A stretch of DNA of 64,000 nt from Ensifer sp. MPMI2T (GTDB taxonomy: Bacteria; Pseudomonadota; Alphaproteobacteria; Rhizobiales; Rhizobiaceae), in NCBI RefSeq assembly GCF_004827385.1, contig NZ_SRXN01000029.1:1-64000 (forward strand). Direction: 5' to 3'. A program made the translations under genes and the position numbers. The notes beneath the pieces were generated by a model that ran no database searches, was not told the DNA's origin, and saw nothing but the letters and a program-made list of their open reading frames with translations. Of this stretch, positions 25,593-34,262 are shown piece by piece. Position 1 is the first letter of the stretch; each line of letters starts with the position of its first letter.

Positions 25593-26720
25593 TCACCGCA
25601 CTATCGTCAGCCGCTCCGCCGCGCGGGTGATCGCCGTGTAAAGCCAGCGTTCGCGCGTATCGCGAAAGGCAAAGCTCTCGTCGAAGAGCACAACATTGTT
25701 CCATTGCGAGCCCTGCGCCTTGTGCACCGTCAACGCGTAGCCGTAGTCGAACTCGTCATAGCGCTTGCGCGTGGACCAGGGGATCTCGCCTTCGACATCC
25801 TCGAAAGCGGCCTTCAAGAGCTTGATCTTCGCCGCGCCGCGGTCCATGTCGTCGTCTTCCGGGCGGATCATCAGGTTGATGCCCGGTTTCACCGTTTCCT
25901 TCGACGAGCTCATCACCTGCCAGAGCGAGCCGTTAAGCAGCCCCTTGGCCGGATCGTTCCGAAGGCAGACCAGCTTGTCGCCGGATTGCGGATATTCGCT
26001 GGTGAAGCCTTTCAGCTCGCGAAGCCGCTGGTTGTAGCGCCGCCGCGTCCTGTTGGTGCCGACCAGCACCTGGTCGGCCTCCAGCACCAATTCCTGCGTC
26101 ACCTGCCCGCGCCCGATCACTTGGGCCGTGCCGTAGTCGCCATGCATGATCTCGCTACCCTCGCGCACCTGCATGGCGAGCTGAATGATCGGATTGTCGC
26201 GCGCCTGGCGGTGGATATCCGTCAGCAGGTAATCCGGTTCCTGATTGGTGAAGTAGCCGCCGCCGGAGACGGGCGGCAACTGCCCCGGATCGCCAAGAAC
26301 GAGGATCGGCGTGCTGAAGCTCATCAGGTCCTTGCCGAGCGCCTCGTCGACCATCGAGCATTCGTCGACGATGATCAGTGCTGCTTTCGCGACTGGGCTC
26401 TGCCGGTTGATCGAGAACATCGGCGCGATCGAGGTCTTGCCGGTTTCCTCGTCCTCCACCTCTTCCTCTCCACGCGGCCGGTAGATCAGCGAATGGATGG
26501 TCTTGGCATTGCTCGCGCCCTTGGAACGCAGCACCTGTGCTGCCTTGCCGGTGAAGGCGGCAAACAGCACCTCGCCGTCCACGTGTTCGGCGAAATGGCG
26601 GGCGAGCGTGGTCTTGCCGGTTCCGGCATAGCCGAACAGCCGGAAGAGCGGCGAGCGCCCTTCCTTCAGCCAGCGCGAAACGGCCTGCAAGGCCTCATCC
26701 TGTTGCGGAGCGAACTGCAT
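25593..26720 (-). CDS. RecD-like ATP-dependent DNA helicase (superfamily 1B)
   Basis: 375 residues from the ATG at 26720. Walker A is GYAGTGKTT (residues 30-38), motif Ia is AAFTGKAAQVL, Walker B is LIIVDECSMVDE, motif III is LVLGDPGQLPPV, and the C-terminal UvrD_C_2 segment is YGYALTVHKAQGSQW followed by WLYTAITRAAERL. It is shorter than RecD2 and lacks N-terminal accessory domains, as in the AAA_30-type helicases common in alphaproteobacteria. Confidence 0.9.
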   Translation of the reverse strand: MQFAPQQDEALQAVSRWLKEGRSPLFRLFGYAGTGKTTLARHFAEHVDGEVLFAAFTGKAAQVLRSKGASNAKTIHSLIYRPRGEEEVEDEETGKTSIAPMFSINRQSPVAKAALIIVDECSMVDEALGKDLMSFSTPILVLGDPGQLPPVSGGGYFTNQEPDYLLTDIHRQARDNPIIQLAMQVREGSEIMHGDYGTAQVIGRGQVTQELVLEADQVLVGTNRTRRRYNQRLRELKGFTSEYPQSGDKLVCLRNDPAKGLLNGSLWQVMSSSKETVKPGINLMIRPEDDDMDRGAAKIKLLKAAFEDVEGEIPWSTRKRYDEFDYGYALTVHKAQGSQWNNVVLFDESFAFRDTRERWLYTAITRAAERLTIVR

Positions 26721-26790
26721 GCCCCGCAGTGTCAGGATTCGGGGGCAGTGCGCAAGTGCGGATTTCTCAAACGCGGCCCTCGGCGAGGCG

Positions 26791-26837
26791 GCACCGCAAA
26801 AAAGCACCCACCCGGCTGTGGCACTTTTTTGCGGTGC
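26791..26837. repeat. Strong inverted repeat between divergent genes
   Basis: GCACCGCAAAAAA and TTTTTTGCGGTGC pair over 13 bp around a 21-base loop. It lies between the starts of the helicase (minus) and permease (plus) genes, not after a stop codon, so a regulatory role on one of the leaders is possible. Confidence 0.6.
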
Positions 26838-26914
26838 ACCTTGAACCTCGGTCACGAATGCTTCTACCCTGCGCTGCATTCAGTGCGGTGCAGAAGCAGC
26901 GGCGCCTTGAAATC

Positions 26915-26963
26915 GCGCATACGCTTTTTCCGAAAATCGATTTCCGATTTTCCGCCTATGCGC
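26915..26963. repeat. Palindrome GCGCAT...ATGCGC with inner CGAAAATCG hairpin
   Basis: GCGCATACGC and GCCTATGCGC flank CCGAAAATCGATTTCCGATTTTCC. It lies in the leader of the permease gene at 27038. I see nothing else in 26721-27037. Confidence 0.6.
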
Positions 26964-27037
26964 TACCAACCGTTGCACATCCTGCGCCGCCATATCGTTC
27001 GCCCGCGGCACACGCTGGGGAACACCGGAGAAGGCCA

Positions 27038-28126
27038 TTGAGACCGGAACATCCAGTAACGCCCTCCCCGCCGGAAAACGCAGGGATCGGCCGCCTGCGG
27101 CCGGCGTTGCAGTGGTGCGTGCTCGCACCTATTTCTGCCGCGTTCGCGGCGATCCTCGAGACGATCGGCCTTCCGGCCGGCCTGCTGATAGGCCCGATGC
27201 TCGCCGGCGCGCTCGTCGGCATGAACGGTGGCACGATCCGCCTGCCGCGTCAGCTTTACTTCTGCGTCCAGTTCATCCTGGCGATGATGATCGCCGGCTC
27301 GATGACGCCGGCCCTGCTGGTCGCCTTTTCCGGCAACTGGCCACTCTTCCTGGCCGTCGTTCTTGCCGTTATCGGTGTCAGCACGCTTTGCGGCTGGATC
27401 ATGACGCGGATGCGCATCCTGCCTGGCACGACGGCGATCTGGGGCTCCTCGGCCGGCGCCGCTTCGACCATGCTGCTGATGGCGGATGCCTATGGCGCCG
27501 ATACAAGGCTCGTCGCCTTCATGCAATATTTGCGCGTTGTCTTCGTCGCGAGCGCCGCCACGCTGGTCGCCCACCTGTGGGTCACCGGCGCCGAGGTCCG
27601 CGCCACGACCGGCTGGTTCGCACCGATCGCCGGCCTCCCCTTCCTGGCAACACTTACCGTCGGCCTTGCCGGCGGTTTCCTTGGCAAGATCGTGCGGGTG
27701 CCGGGCGGCGTGTTCCTCGTGCCTTTCGCCATCGGTTCTGCTCTCAACATCACCGGCGCGCTGACGACAGAGCTGCCGCGATGGCTGATTGCCCTGTGCT
27801 CCGTCATGCTCGGCTGGAACATCGGCCTCGGTTTCACGCGCGCGATTCTGGCGCATGCCCGCCGGGCATTGGTGCCGACGGTCATGTCCATTCTGATTTT
27901 GATGTCCTTTTCCGCATTGCTTGCGATGCTTCTGATCGTCTCCGCAGGCATCGATCCGCTGACGGCCTATTTGGCCACCAGCCCGGGCGGCCTCGATTCG
28001 ATCGCCGTCATCGCCACGTCGAGCAATGTCGATGTGTCCTTCGTCATGGCACTGCAGACAGTGCGGGTACTGATCATCACCATGCTCGGCCCGGCTCTCG
28101 CCCGCTTCATCGCCGACCGCGCCTGA
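27038..28126 (+). CDS. AbrB-family membrane protein (ammonia-monooxygenase-like permease)
   Basis: 362 residues from a TTG at 27038 with GGAGAAGG in front; upstream frames are not coding. About ten transmembrane segments form two similar halves, the duplicated AbrB arrangement, e.g. GLLIGPMLAGALVGM and PTVMSILILMSFSALLAMLL, with TAYLATSPGGLDSIAVIA in the second half. The COG3180/AbrB family is of unknown transport substrate; the old label ammonia monooxygenase is not supported. Confidence 0.82.
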   Translation: MRPEHPVTPSPPENAGIGRLRPALQWCVLAPISAAFAAILETIGLPAGLLIGPMLAGALVGMNGGTIRLPRQLYFCVQFILAMMIAGSMTPALLVAFSGNWPLFLAVVLAVIGVSTLCGWIMTRMRILPGTTAIWGSSAGAASTMLLMADAYGADTRLVAFMQYLRVVFVASAATLVAHLWVTGAEVRATTGWFAPIAGLPFLATLTVGLAGGFLGKIVRVPGGVFLVPFAIGSALNITGALTTELPRWLIALCSVMLGWNIGLGFTRAILAHARRALVPTVMSILILMSFSALLAMLLIVSAGIDPLTAYLATSPGGLDSIAVIATSSNVDVSFVMALQTVRVLIITMLGPALARFIADRA

Positions 28127-28175
28127 GCACGCATTGTCGCGCTCCTATGCCCTCCTCAACCATCACGAGCGCACA

Positions 28176-28206
28176 GGGAATAAATCCTGCATCCTCCGTG
28201 TCTTAT
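28176..28206 (+). promoter_or_regulatory. Candidate ECF promoter of the lipoprotein-sigma operon
   Basis: GGGAATAA and CGTGTCTTA are spaced as in an ECF-type promoter, about 95 bp before the start at 28300. The assignment rests on resemblance only. Confidence 0.35.
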
Positions 28207-28299
28207 CCGCGAACCTGCCAGAACGCGGTTCCGCTTCAGCGGGAGTGGGATAAACCCCTCGCCCCCGCGAGAGAAACCTATTGAGGAAGGAAAGCCCCC

Positions 28300-28674
28300 A
28301 TGAGAACGTTTCCGTTAGCCATCGCCGTTTGCCTTGCCGCGAGCGCTTCCGCCTTTGCCGCACCACCGGTCAAGACGGTCGAATCGGAAAAGGGCAATGT
28401 GCTGGCCGCAGCAAACGACATGACGCTTTACACCTACAAGGATGACCACGGTGGCGTTTCCAGTTGCTACGACACGTGCGCGAAGAACTGGCCGCCCTTC
28501 ATGGTCGAAGGAGATGCAATGGCCGAGGGTGCCTACACGATCGTCGATCGCAAGGACGGCGGCAAGCAGTGGGCGAAGGATGGCATGCCGCTCTATTTCT
28601 TCATCAAGGACAAGAAGATGGGTGACGTCACCGGCGACGGCGTGAAGGGCGAATGGGATGTCGCACGGCCGTGA
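28300..28674 (+). CDS. Secreted COG4315-type protein (lipoprotein-15 repeat)
   Basis: 124 residues with a signal peptide ending near AFA-APP (about 21). Mature motifs NDMTLYTYKDD, SSCYDTCAKNWPPF and GGKQWAKDGMPLYFF are the two repeats of this family; two Cys (Cys-x3-Cys) are conserved. Such proteins often sit next to ECF sigma genes of this type. GAGGAAGGAAAG precedes the ATG. It overlaps the sigma gene start by 17 bp and is the first gene of a three-gene operon. Confidence 0.85.
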   Translation: MRTFPLAIAVCLAASASAFAAPPVKTVESEKGNVLAAANDMTLYTYKDDHGGVSSCYDTCAKNWPPFMVEGDAMAEGAYTIVDRKDGGKQWAKDGMPLYFFIKDKKMGDVTGDGVKGEWDVARP

Positions 28675-29212
28675 CGGTCAAGAGGGGAGCGCGGGGACGG
28701 ATCCTACCGCCCCCGACGCATTCGAGGACGGGGTCCTCGCCCTGATGCCTGCGCTCCGGCGCTATTCGCGCAGCCTCACCCGGTCCGATCCGGACGGTGA
28801 GGACCTGCTGCAGGATTGCGTCGAGAAGGTCCTGGCGCGCCGCGCGCAGTGGCGCGGGGTGAACCTGCGCGCCTGGGCCTTCACTATTATGACCAATCTC
28901 TATCGCAACCGGCACCGGCACAGGGCGCAGCATCCGGAGGTGGAGCTCGATGACGAACTCGGTCTCGCCGCTGCCGAAGACAACGCCGATCCGCTGGAGA
29001 AGCTGCGCCTCGAACGCGCGCTCGACAGGCTTTCGGCTGAAAACCGCTCGGTGCTGATGCTGGTGGTGATCGAGGGTTACCGCTACCAGGACGTGGCGGA
29101 AATGATGGCGATCCCGATCGGCACGGTGATGTCGCGCCTGTCGCGTGCCCGCCGCCAACTCGCCGAGGCGATGGAGGACGACAAAGTGGTTGCCCTGCGG
29201 AGACCGAAATGA
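28658..29212 (+). CDS. ECF RNA polymerase sigma factor (RpoE1/RpoE4-like)
   Basis: 184 residues. Region 2 reads LMPALRRYSRSLTRSDPDGEDLLQDCVEKVLARR followed by RAWAFTIMTNLYRNRHR. Region 4 is LERALDRLSAENRSVLMLVVIEGYRYQDVAEMMAIPIGTVMSRLSRARRQL. It overlaps both neighbours, implying translational coupling. The lipoprotein-sigma-anti-sigma order and nearness to ilvIH recall the rpoE1 locus of S. meliloti, which responds to sulfite together with RpoE4; this is inference from memory of synteny. Confidence 0.87.
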   Translation: MSHGRDGQEGSAGTDPTAPDAFEDGVLALMPALRRYSRSLTRSDPDGEDLLQDCVEKVLARRAQWRGVNLRAWAFTIMTNLYRNRHRHRAQHPEVELDDELGLAAAEDNADPLEKLRLERALDRLSAENRSVLMLVVIEGYRYQDVAEMMAIPIGTVMSRLSRARRQLAEAMEDDKVVALRRPK

Positions 29213-30018
29213 CCGACGAATTCAACACTGTCTCCGAGGACGAGCTGCACGCCTATGTCGATGGCCAGTTGAGCCAGCCGGAGCGAGAGCGCGTCGAGGC
29301 ATGGCTTGAAAGACACCCGGCGCGCGCAGAGGAAGTGCGGCAGTGGCAGGCGCAGGCCGCGGCGCTGAAATCGCATTTCGCCAGCTACGCTCGCAGTGAC
29401 GACGGCGACCGCACGCTCGTCGCCACGGGCCGGGCAGCACCCAAGGTCGCGCCGCCCCCCCGTGGCATGCTCAGACGCGTCGCCGCCGGTCTGCTGATCT
29501 TCGCCGCAGGCGCGCTCACGGGCCTCTATGCGCCCGCGATCGTAGCTCCCGACAGGCGGCTTCAGATCGCTGAAGAGCCCGAAACGCTGCCCCGGCAGGC
29601 ACAGTCGGCTTTCCTCATCTATGCGAGCGAGGTGCGCCACCCGGTCGAGGTTGGCGCCAACGAGCAGGGGCATCTCGCCACTTGGCTTGGCAAGCGGCTC
29701 GACCATGCCCTGAGGATTCCCGACCTCTCCGCGTTTGGCTTCTCGCTCGTCGGCGGCCGGCTCGTTCCGGTCAATGGCAAGGCAGGCGCCATGCTGATGT
29801 ACGAGGATGGCACGGGCCAGCGGCTGACCGTCCTTCTCGGCCGCAACACCGAGAACCGCGAAACGAGCTTCCGCATTGCGAGCCAAGGCGGCGTCGAAAC
29901 CTTCTACTGGATCGACGGCGGGATCGGCTACGCCGTCACCGGCGAGGTGCCACGCGAACTTTTGCAGAAAGTCGCCGATGAATGCTATCGGCAGTTCGAG
30001 GGTTCGTCGGCGTCGTGA
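29209..30018 (+). CDS. Membrane anti-sigma factor
   Basis: 269 residues overlapping the sigma gene by ATGA. Residues 1-60 form a cytoplasmic zf-HC2-like anti-sigma domain (SEDELHAYVDGQLSQPERERVEAWLERHP) without a zinc-binding HxxxCxxC. One transmembrane segment is at about 88-112 (VAAGLLIFAAGALTGLYAPAI). The remainder is a periplasmic sensor domain. It should sequester the sigma factor encoded just upstream. Confidence 0.85.
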   Translation: MTDEFNTVSEDELHAYVDGQLSQPERERVEAWLERHPARAEEVRQWQAQAAALKSHFASYARSDDGDRTLVATGRAAPKVAPPPRGMLRRVAAGLLIFAAGALTGLYAPAIVAPDRRLQIAEEPETLPRQAQSAFLIYASEVRHPVEVGANEQGHLATWLGKRLDHALRIPDLSAFGFSLVGGRLVPVNGKAGAMLMYEDGTGQRLTVLLGRNTENRETSFRIASQGGVETFYWIDGGIGYAVTGEVPRELLQKVADECYRQFEGSSAS

Positions 30019-30031
30019 ATCGACGCGCGGC

Positions 30032-30092
30032 TGCAGAGATTTCAAAGTTCTACAGCGACCTACGCGCGTCTAACCCGACGCCCGGCGCTGTA
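30032..30092 (-). repeat. First-hairpin repeat module overlapping the acetyltransferase 3' end
   Basis: On the minus strand it reads TACAGCGCCGGGCGTCGGG...GTAGGTCGCTGTAGAACTTTGAAAT, the first hairpin plus the start of the linker; the second hairpin is missing apart from CTGCAG. It supplies the last codons and the stop of the gene at 30070. Confidence 0.75.
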
Positions 30093-30621
30093 GGAAATCA
30101 TGGTCGAGCAAGCCCATCATGACGTCGTCATGCCATGTTCCGTTGACAAAGGCGGCCTCGCGCTCCCTTCCCTCCACGACAAAACCAGACTTTTCATAGG
30201 CCCTGATCGCCCGTTCGTTGTAGCTGAGCACGCGAATGCCAATTCGATGAAGCCTCATCGGACCAAAGGCGTGCTTCAGAAGCAGGTCGATTGCCTCGCT
30301 GCCAAAGCCACGCCCAAGCAGGGCGCTGTTATATATTCCGATTGCCATTGAGGCGCGCCGGTCATGCTGGTCGACGCGGTCCAGCCTGATCTCTCCAGCG
30401 CACGCCCCCTGAATTTCAATGATCCAGGCATGCGGGTGCTCGCCCAAGTTCCGCACCCAAGCTGCCGCCCTTTCTCTCGTTATCGGCCGCACGTCTTCTC
30501 TGCTGACACCGAACATTTCGGCGATCTCCGGATCGCTCCCTAAAAGAAAGCGAGCCTCGATATCCGCCTCGCAAGGAGGCCGGAGCCTGATGTTCGGTCC
30601 TTCGAGAATGGGTGCTTGCAC
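30070..30621 (-). CDS. GNAT-family N-acetyltransferase (RimJ/RimL-like)
   Basis: 183 residues from a GTG at 30621; a longer frame would overlap the upstream gene. The fold shows IRLRPPCEADIEARFLLGSD, the acetyl-CoA loop SALLGRGFGSEAIDLLLKHAF (Q/RxxGxG/A-type) and the C-terminal RIGIRVLSYNERAIRAYEKSGF. The last residues LQRRASG are encoded by a palindromic repeat. The substrate is unknown. It lies 19 bp after the nitrile hydratase accessory gene and may be cotranscribed with it. Confidence 0.83.
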   Translation of the reverse strand: MQAPILEGPNIRLRPPCEADIEARFLLGSDPEIAEMFGVSREDVRPITRERAAAWVRNLGEHPHAWIIEIQGACAGEIRLDRVDQHDRRASMAIGIYNSALLGRGFGSEAIDLLLKHAFGPMRLHRIGIRVLSYNERAIRAYEKSGFVVEGREREAAFVNGTWHDDVMMGLLDHDFLQRRASG

Positions 30622-30640
30622 GCGGCGCCATCCCTTCGTC

Positions 30641-31066
30641 TTATCGCAGTGGATCGTTCTCAATGACGATCGGCCTGCCATGTGGAGTGGCTTCGGCAGC
30701 GCGCTGCCAGCTTCGCGTGAGTGCGTCGAGCTCGCGTCCGGAAGCGATGGAGAGCTCCGTTACCAGGCGGGAAAGTGCCGCCACCCAGCAATCGTAATAG
30801 TCGCTGGCATCGGCCCTGCGGCCGGGCTTATAGAGCTCGGCCGAGAGCGCTTCCGCCCACTCGCTCCAGGAAAACACGCCTTGCTCGTGCAGCCGCGCGG
30901 TCATCGCGAAAACGGTGGCCTGCCAGGGCTCGGCAAAGACGGGGTCGCCCTCGGCGGACTTCGGCAGTTCGTCCGAGGCAAGCAGTGGGGAACGAGGAAA
31001 AGCCGACACCAGCTTTCGCCCCTTTTCCCGCTCGGACAATTGCGAAACGGTTTCACGCTTGCTCAA
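30641..31066 (-). CDS. Nitrile hydratase accessory protein (activator/beta-like)
   Basis: 141 residues from a TTG at 31066 (GGAGAG in front); an ATG 18 bp upstream gives 147 residues. The typical accessory motifs are PVFAEPWQATVFAMTARLHEQGVFSWSEWAEALSAEL, related to the N-terminal half of the beta subunit, then SDYYDCWVAALSRLV. These proteins act as metallochaperone/activator for cobalt or iron insertion into the alpha subunit. It overlaps nthB by 14 bp. Confidence 0.85.
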   Translation of the reverse strand: MSKRETVSQLSEREKGRKLVSAFPRSPLLASDELPKSAEGDPVFAEPWQATVFAMTARLHEQGVFSWSEWAEALSAELYKPGRRADASDYYDCWVAALSRLVTELSIASGRELDALTRSWQRAAEATPHGRPIVIENDPLR

Positions 31067-31712
31067 GGTAGCTCTCCCAGGCATCGATCGAGATCGTCAG
31101 CGTCGGGTCCGCCCCCTCGCCCCAGATCTCGCCGCCGTCGAACACGACCGTATAGACCCATTGCGGGTTCTCGCCCCTGCCGTGCGCGTTGTCGTCCGGG
31201 AAGACGAAGCTGCCTTGCACTGCCTCCACCACGCCCTTCTTGGCGCGAGCATAGCGCGGCAGACGCGTATGGGTTTCAGGATTGAAATTTTTGGTGCGCA
31301 CCCTTTCGCCGACGACGAAACGCGGCGGCGTTGCGACCGGCCTCTCGCACGGGCCGCCCTTGGCGAGCACGCCCGCCACCATCTCGGCCTTCAGCACCCG
31401 CTTCGGTTGGGCCCCCTTCTCCAGCATATGACCGGCATCGAGTTCGGCCTGCGTCAGGAAGCCGTGGCGCTTGAGCAAGGTCTCCAGCGCGCGGGTCCAG
31501 ATCTCGTAGTAGCTTGCCGAAAGATAGGTCGCCGGCGGCAGGCTTTCGCGCGCATGGCGGCTCTCGTCGATCGTCCAGGCGCCGAAGGCACCGCAGGAGA
31601 GTGTTACGCCGAGCGCCCGTTTTTCCCATTCCGCATGGAAATAGGGCTCGTCCGTTTCGGGCGCGACCGGCCCAAGGCCATGCTGGCCGCCAAGGTCGTG
31701 CGGACCGTTCAT
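31053..31712 (-). CDS. nthB: Nitrile hydratase beta subunit
   Basis: 219 residues starting [16 protein letters not shown], the invariant beta-subunit N-terminus, followed by [32 protein letters not shown]. The C-terminal SH3-like barrel shows [29 protein letters not shown] and [13 protein letters not shown]. With NthA it hydrates nitriles to amides. Its ATG overlaps the nthA stop by 4 bp. Confidence 0.93.
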   Translation of the reverse strand: MNGPHDLGGQHGLGPVAPETDEPYFHAEWEKRALGVTLSCGAFGAWTIDESRHARESLPPATYLSASYYEIWTRALETLLKRHGFLTQAELDAGHMLEKGAQPKRVLKAEMVAGVLAKGGPCERPVATPPRFVVGERVRTKNFNPETHTRLPRYARAKKGVVEAVQGSFVFPDDNAHGRGENPQWVYTVVFDGGEIWGEGADPTLTISIDAWESYLEQA

Positions 31713-32347
31713 CGCGCGGCCTCCGGCGAAAGCGCCAGGCCAGTGCCGATCATCGAGTCCCGCGTCACCAGCTCGGCCAGTTGCTCCTCGCTGAAGCCCT
31801 CGGTGCGGTCCGGCCGTTCGGGCACGACGAGATAGCGCAGTTCCGCCGTCGAGTCCCAGACGCGAATCTTCTTTGCTGCCGAGAGTTCGAGCCCGAATTC
31901 GGCAAGGACGCCGCGCGGATCGATAACCGCGCGCGAACGATAAGGCGGCGCCTTGTACCAGACAGGCGGCAGACCCAGCACCGCCCAAGGATAGCAGGAG
32001 CAGAGCGTGCAGACGACGAGATTGTGCGTGTCGGGCGTGTTGAACACGGCGCGCATGTGCTCTCCCTGTCGGCCGGTAAAACCGAGGCTCGCGATCGCCG
32101 CCGTCGCATCGCGTTTCAACCATTCGGCAAACTGCGGATCGCCCCAGGCCTTGGCAACGACGCGCGCACCGTTTCTCGGCCCCACCTTCGTTTCGTAGGT
32201 CTCGACGATCGCATCGATCGCGGCCGGGTCGATCAGCCCCTTTTCCGTCAGCACCGTTTCCAGCGCCTTCACCCGCGCTTCCATGTCGGTGAAATGATTG
32301 TCGTGATGGTGATGATCGTGGCCGTGGCCATGATGACGCTCTGACAT
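31709..32347 (-). CDS. nthA: Nitrile hydratase alpha subunit, cobalt type, His-rich N-terminus
   Basis: 212 residues. The metal-binding motif [10 protein letters not shown] (Cys113, Cys116, Cys118) has Thr in the first variable position, the hallmark of the low-spin cobalt form; iron enzymes have Ser. The first and third Cys are normally oxidised to sulfinate and sulfenate. The first 18 residues contain nine His ([15 protein letters not shown]), an unusual extension that could bind Co or Ni before insertion. It is the first gene of nthA-nthB-accessory, and probably the acetyltransferase as well. Confidence 0.94.
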   Translation of the reverse strand: MSERHHGHGHDHHHHDNHFTDMEARVKALETVLTEKGLIDPAAIDAIVETYETKVGPRNGARVVAKAWGDPQFAEWLKRDATAAIASLGFTGRQGEHMRAVFNTPDTHNLVVCTLCSCYPWAVLGLPPVWYKAPPYRSRAVIDPRGVLAEFGLELSAAKKIRVWDSTAELRYLVVPERPDRTEGFSEEQLAELVTRDSMIGTGLALSPEAAR

Positions 32348-32499
32348 TCCGTCGCTCCTCTGCCGGAAACGCCGTTCTTTCTAATACATTAGCGCAAGAA
32401 CCGGAATCGGTTTCTGAGCGCGCCTGAGGATTTCGCAATGACGGAAGCGGTTGTATCCAGTCGGCTTCAACGCAGCGGGGTTTCAGCTAAGTTCGTGCC

Positions 32500-33783
32500 A
32501 TGAACGTCCTGATTCTCGGCGCGACCGGCTTTATCGGCTCCGCCATCGCCAGAAAACTCGTCGACGACGGCCACCAAGTCATCGGGCTCGGCCGCGATCC
32601 TTCGCGCGCCGCATTGAAGATGCCTGCGCTTCGCTGGATCAGGGCGGAGCTTGCCGGCATGACAGCGGGCGAAAATTGGCGCGACGCACTGGAAGGCCAG
32701 GACGTGGTCGTCAATTGCGCCGGCGCCCTGCAGGACGGCCTTTCGGACGACCTCGTCGCCACCCAGGAGAAGGCGATGCTGGCGCTCTACGAGGCCGCGC
32801 GCGAGAGCGGACTGCGGCTTGTCGTGCAGATATCGGCAGAAATGGATCGCGCCGGTCGCGATCTTGCCTTTCTGGCGACGAAACGTAGAGCGGACGCGGC
32901 GCTTGCTTCGAGCGGGCTATCCTTTGTAATCCTTCGTCCGGCGCTGGTCATCGGTCGCAACGCCCATGGCGGCTCCGCACTGTTGAGAGCCCTTGCCGCC
33001 CTCCCGTTCGCAATTCCGCTCATCCATGCCGGAAGTCCGGTGGCAACCGTCGCACTTGATGACGTCGCAAGCGCCGTAACCGCAGCCGTCAACGGCGACC
33101 TGCCGGCCGGCCCTGATCTTGCGCTCGGCAGCGATGAAGACCTGACGTTGAAGGATCTCGTTCTCCTTCATCGCCGCTGGCTCGGCCTCCCACCCGCTCC
33201 GGCAATTGCGTTGCCGCCCGCCTTGGCGCGGCCGGTAACCTGGCTGGCGGATGTCGCCGGCCTACTCGGGTGGCGCTCGCCACTCCGCTCTACCGCGATG
33301 ACGGTCATGTCCGGCGGCATTGCGAGCAGGTTGTCATCGGACTTCAAGCCGCGGCTGGTGTCCGCCGCCGCGACACTTGCCGCTGCGCCTTCGGGCGTCC
33401 AGGATCTCTGGTTTGCCCGGCTTTACCTGTTGAAACCGCTGATCGTCGTCTCCCTTTCGCTTTTCTGGCTCATCTCCGGCCTCGTGCCGTTCTTCGCCTT
33501 CGAGGCGGCAAGCGCACATTTCGCGACCTTCCTGCCGGGGCCGCTTGCCAGCGCGGCGACCATCGCGACCTCTTTTGCGGATATCGCGCTCGGGATTGCG
33601 GTTCTGGCGCGACCCTGGGCAAGGCGGGCGCTCCTCGGCATGCTTTTGCTGACGCTTGCCTATCTGCTTGCAGCAACGTTTGCTGAACCCGCACTCTGGC
33701 TCGATCCGCTCGGTCCATTGGTCAAGGTTCTGCCGTCGATCCTTCTGACCCTCGCCGCGCTTGCCATTCTGGACGAACGCTGA
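32500..33783 (+). CDS. SDR (NAD(P)-binding) protein fused to a DoxX-like membrane domain
   Basis: 427 residues. The N-terminal atypical SDR (about 1-280) begins MNVLILGATGFIGSAIARKL and includes FVILRPALVIG and DDVASAV. The C-terminal 130 residues form four transmembrane segments of a DoxX-like domain (LYLLKPLIVVSLSLFWLISG onward). The fusion is known in proteobacteria; the substrate is unknown. It overlaps the next gene by one base (TGATG) and is expected to be cotranscribed with it. Confidence 0.87.
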   Translation: MNVLILGATGFIGSAIARKLVDDGHQVIGLGRDPSRAALKMPALRWIRAELAGMTAGENWRDALEGQDVVVNCAGALQDGLSDDLVATQEKAMLALYEAARESGLRLVVQISAEMDRAGRDLAFLATKRRADAALASSGLSFVILRPALVIGRNAHGGSALLRALAALPFAIPLIHAGSPVATVALDDVASAVTAAVNGDLPAGPDLALGSDEDLTLKDLVLLHRRWLGLPPAPAIALPPALARPVTWLADVAGLLGWRSPLRSTAMTVMSGGIASRLSSDFKPRLVSAAATLAAAPSGVQDLWFARLYLLKPLIVVSLSLFWLISGLVPFFAFEAASAHFATFLPGPLASAATIATSFADIALGIAVLARPWARRALLGMLLLTLAYLLAATFAEPALWLDPLGPLVKVLPSILLTLAALAILDER

Positions 33784-34262
33784 TGGCCTTCGAAGACCTG
33801 CTTAGACTCCTGCACGTTCTCGGCTCCGCCGTGCTCTTCGGCACCGGCGCCGGCATCGCCTTTTTCATGGTCATGGCCGAACGCACACGCGATCCGCGCA
33901 TCATCGCCCAGGTCGCCGGAATTGTGGTTGTTGCCGACACGGTCTTCACCGCCACCGCGGTCCTGCTGCAGCCGCTGACCGGCTACGGGTTGGCGTACGC
34001 GATCGGCTGGCCGCTTACCGAGGGCTGGATCGTGCTGTCGCTGGCTCTCTATGTCCTCGCCGGCCTCTTCTGGCTGCCAGTCGTCTGGATCCAGATCAGA
34101 CTGCGGGACCTGGCAAAGCAGGCCGTCGCAGCGGAAGCGCCCCTGCCGCCGGCTTTCGATCGCCTCTATCGCATCTGGTTCGCCTGCGGGTTTCCCGCCT
34201 TTGCCGCGGTCATTGCGATTTTCTGGCTGATGCTGACGAAGCCGGACATTACTCTATTTTAG
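33783..34262 (+). CDS. DUF2269-family integral membrane protein
   Basis: 159 residues with four transmembrane segments. The start DLLRLLHVLGSAVLFGTGAGIAFFM is characteristic. Two histidine- or aromatic-flanked helices and the terminal FWLMLTKPDI resemble DUF2269 (YqhA-like). It is coupled to the SDR-DoxX fusion upstream. Its 3' end overlaps the convergent lysE-family gene by 9 bp. Confidence 0.82.
   Translation: MAFEDLLRLLHVLGSAVLFGTGAGIAFFMVMAERTRDPRIIAQVAGIVVVADTVFTATAVLLQPLTGYGLAYAIGWPLTEGWIVLSLALYVLAGLFWLPVVWIQIRLRDLAKQAVAAEAPLPPAFDRLYRIWFACGFPAFAAVIAIFWLMLTKPDITLF

Noticed and set aside
25527..27041. A 504-codon plus-strand open frame over the helicase gene
   Set aside because: The opposite strand encodes clear SF1 helicase motifs. 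The plus-strand product has no recognisable features.
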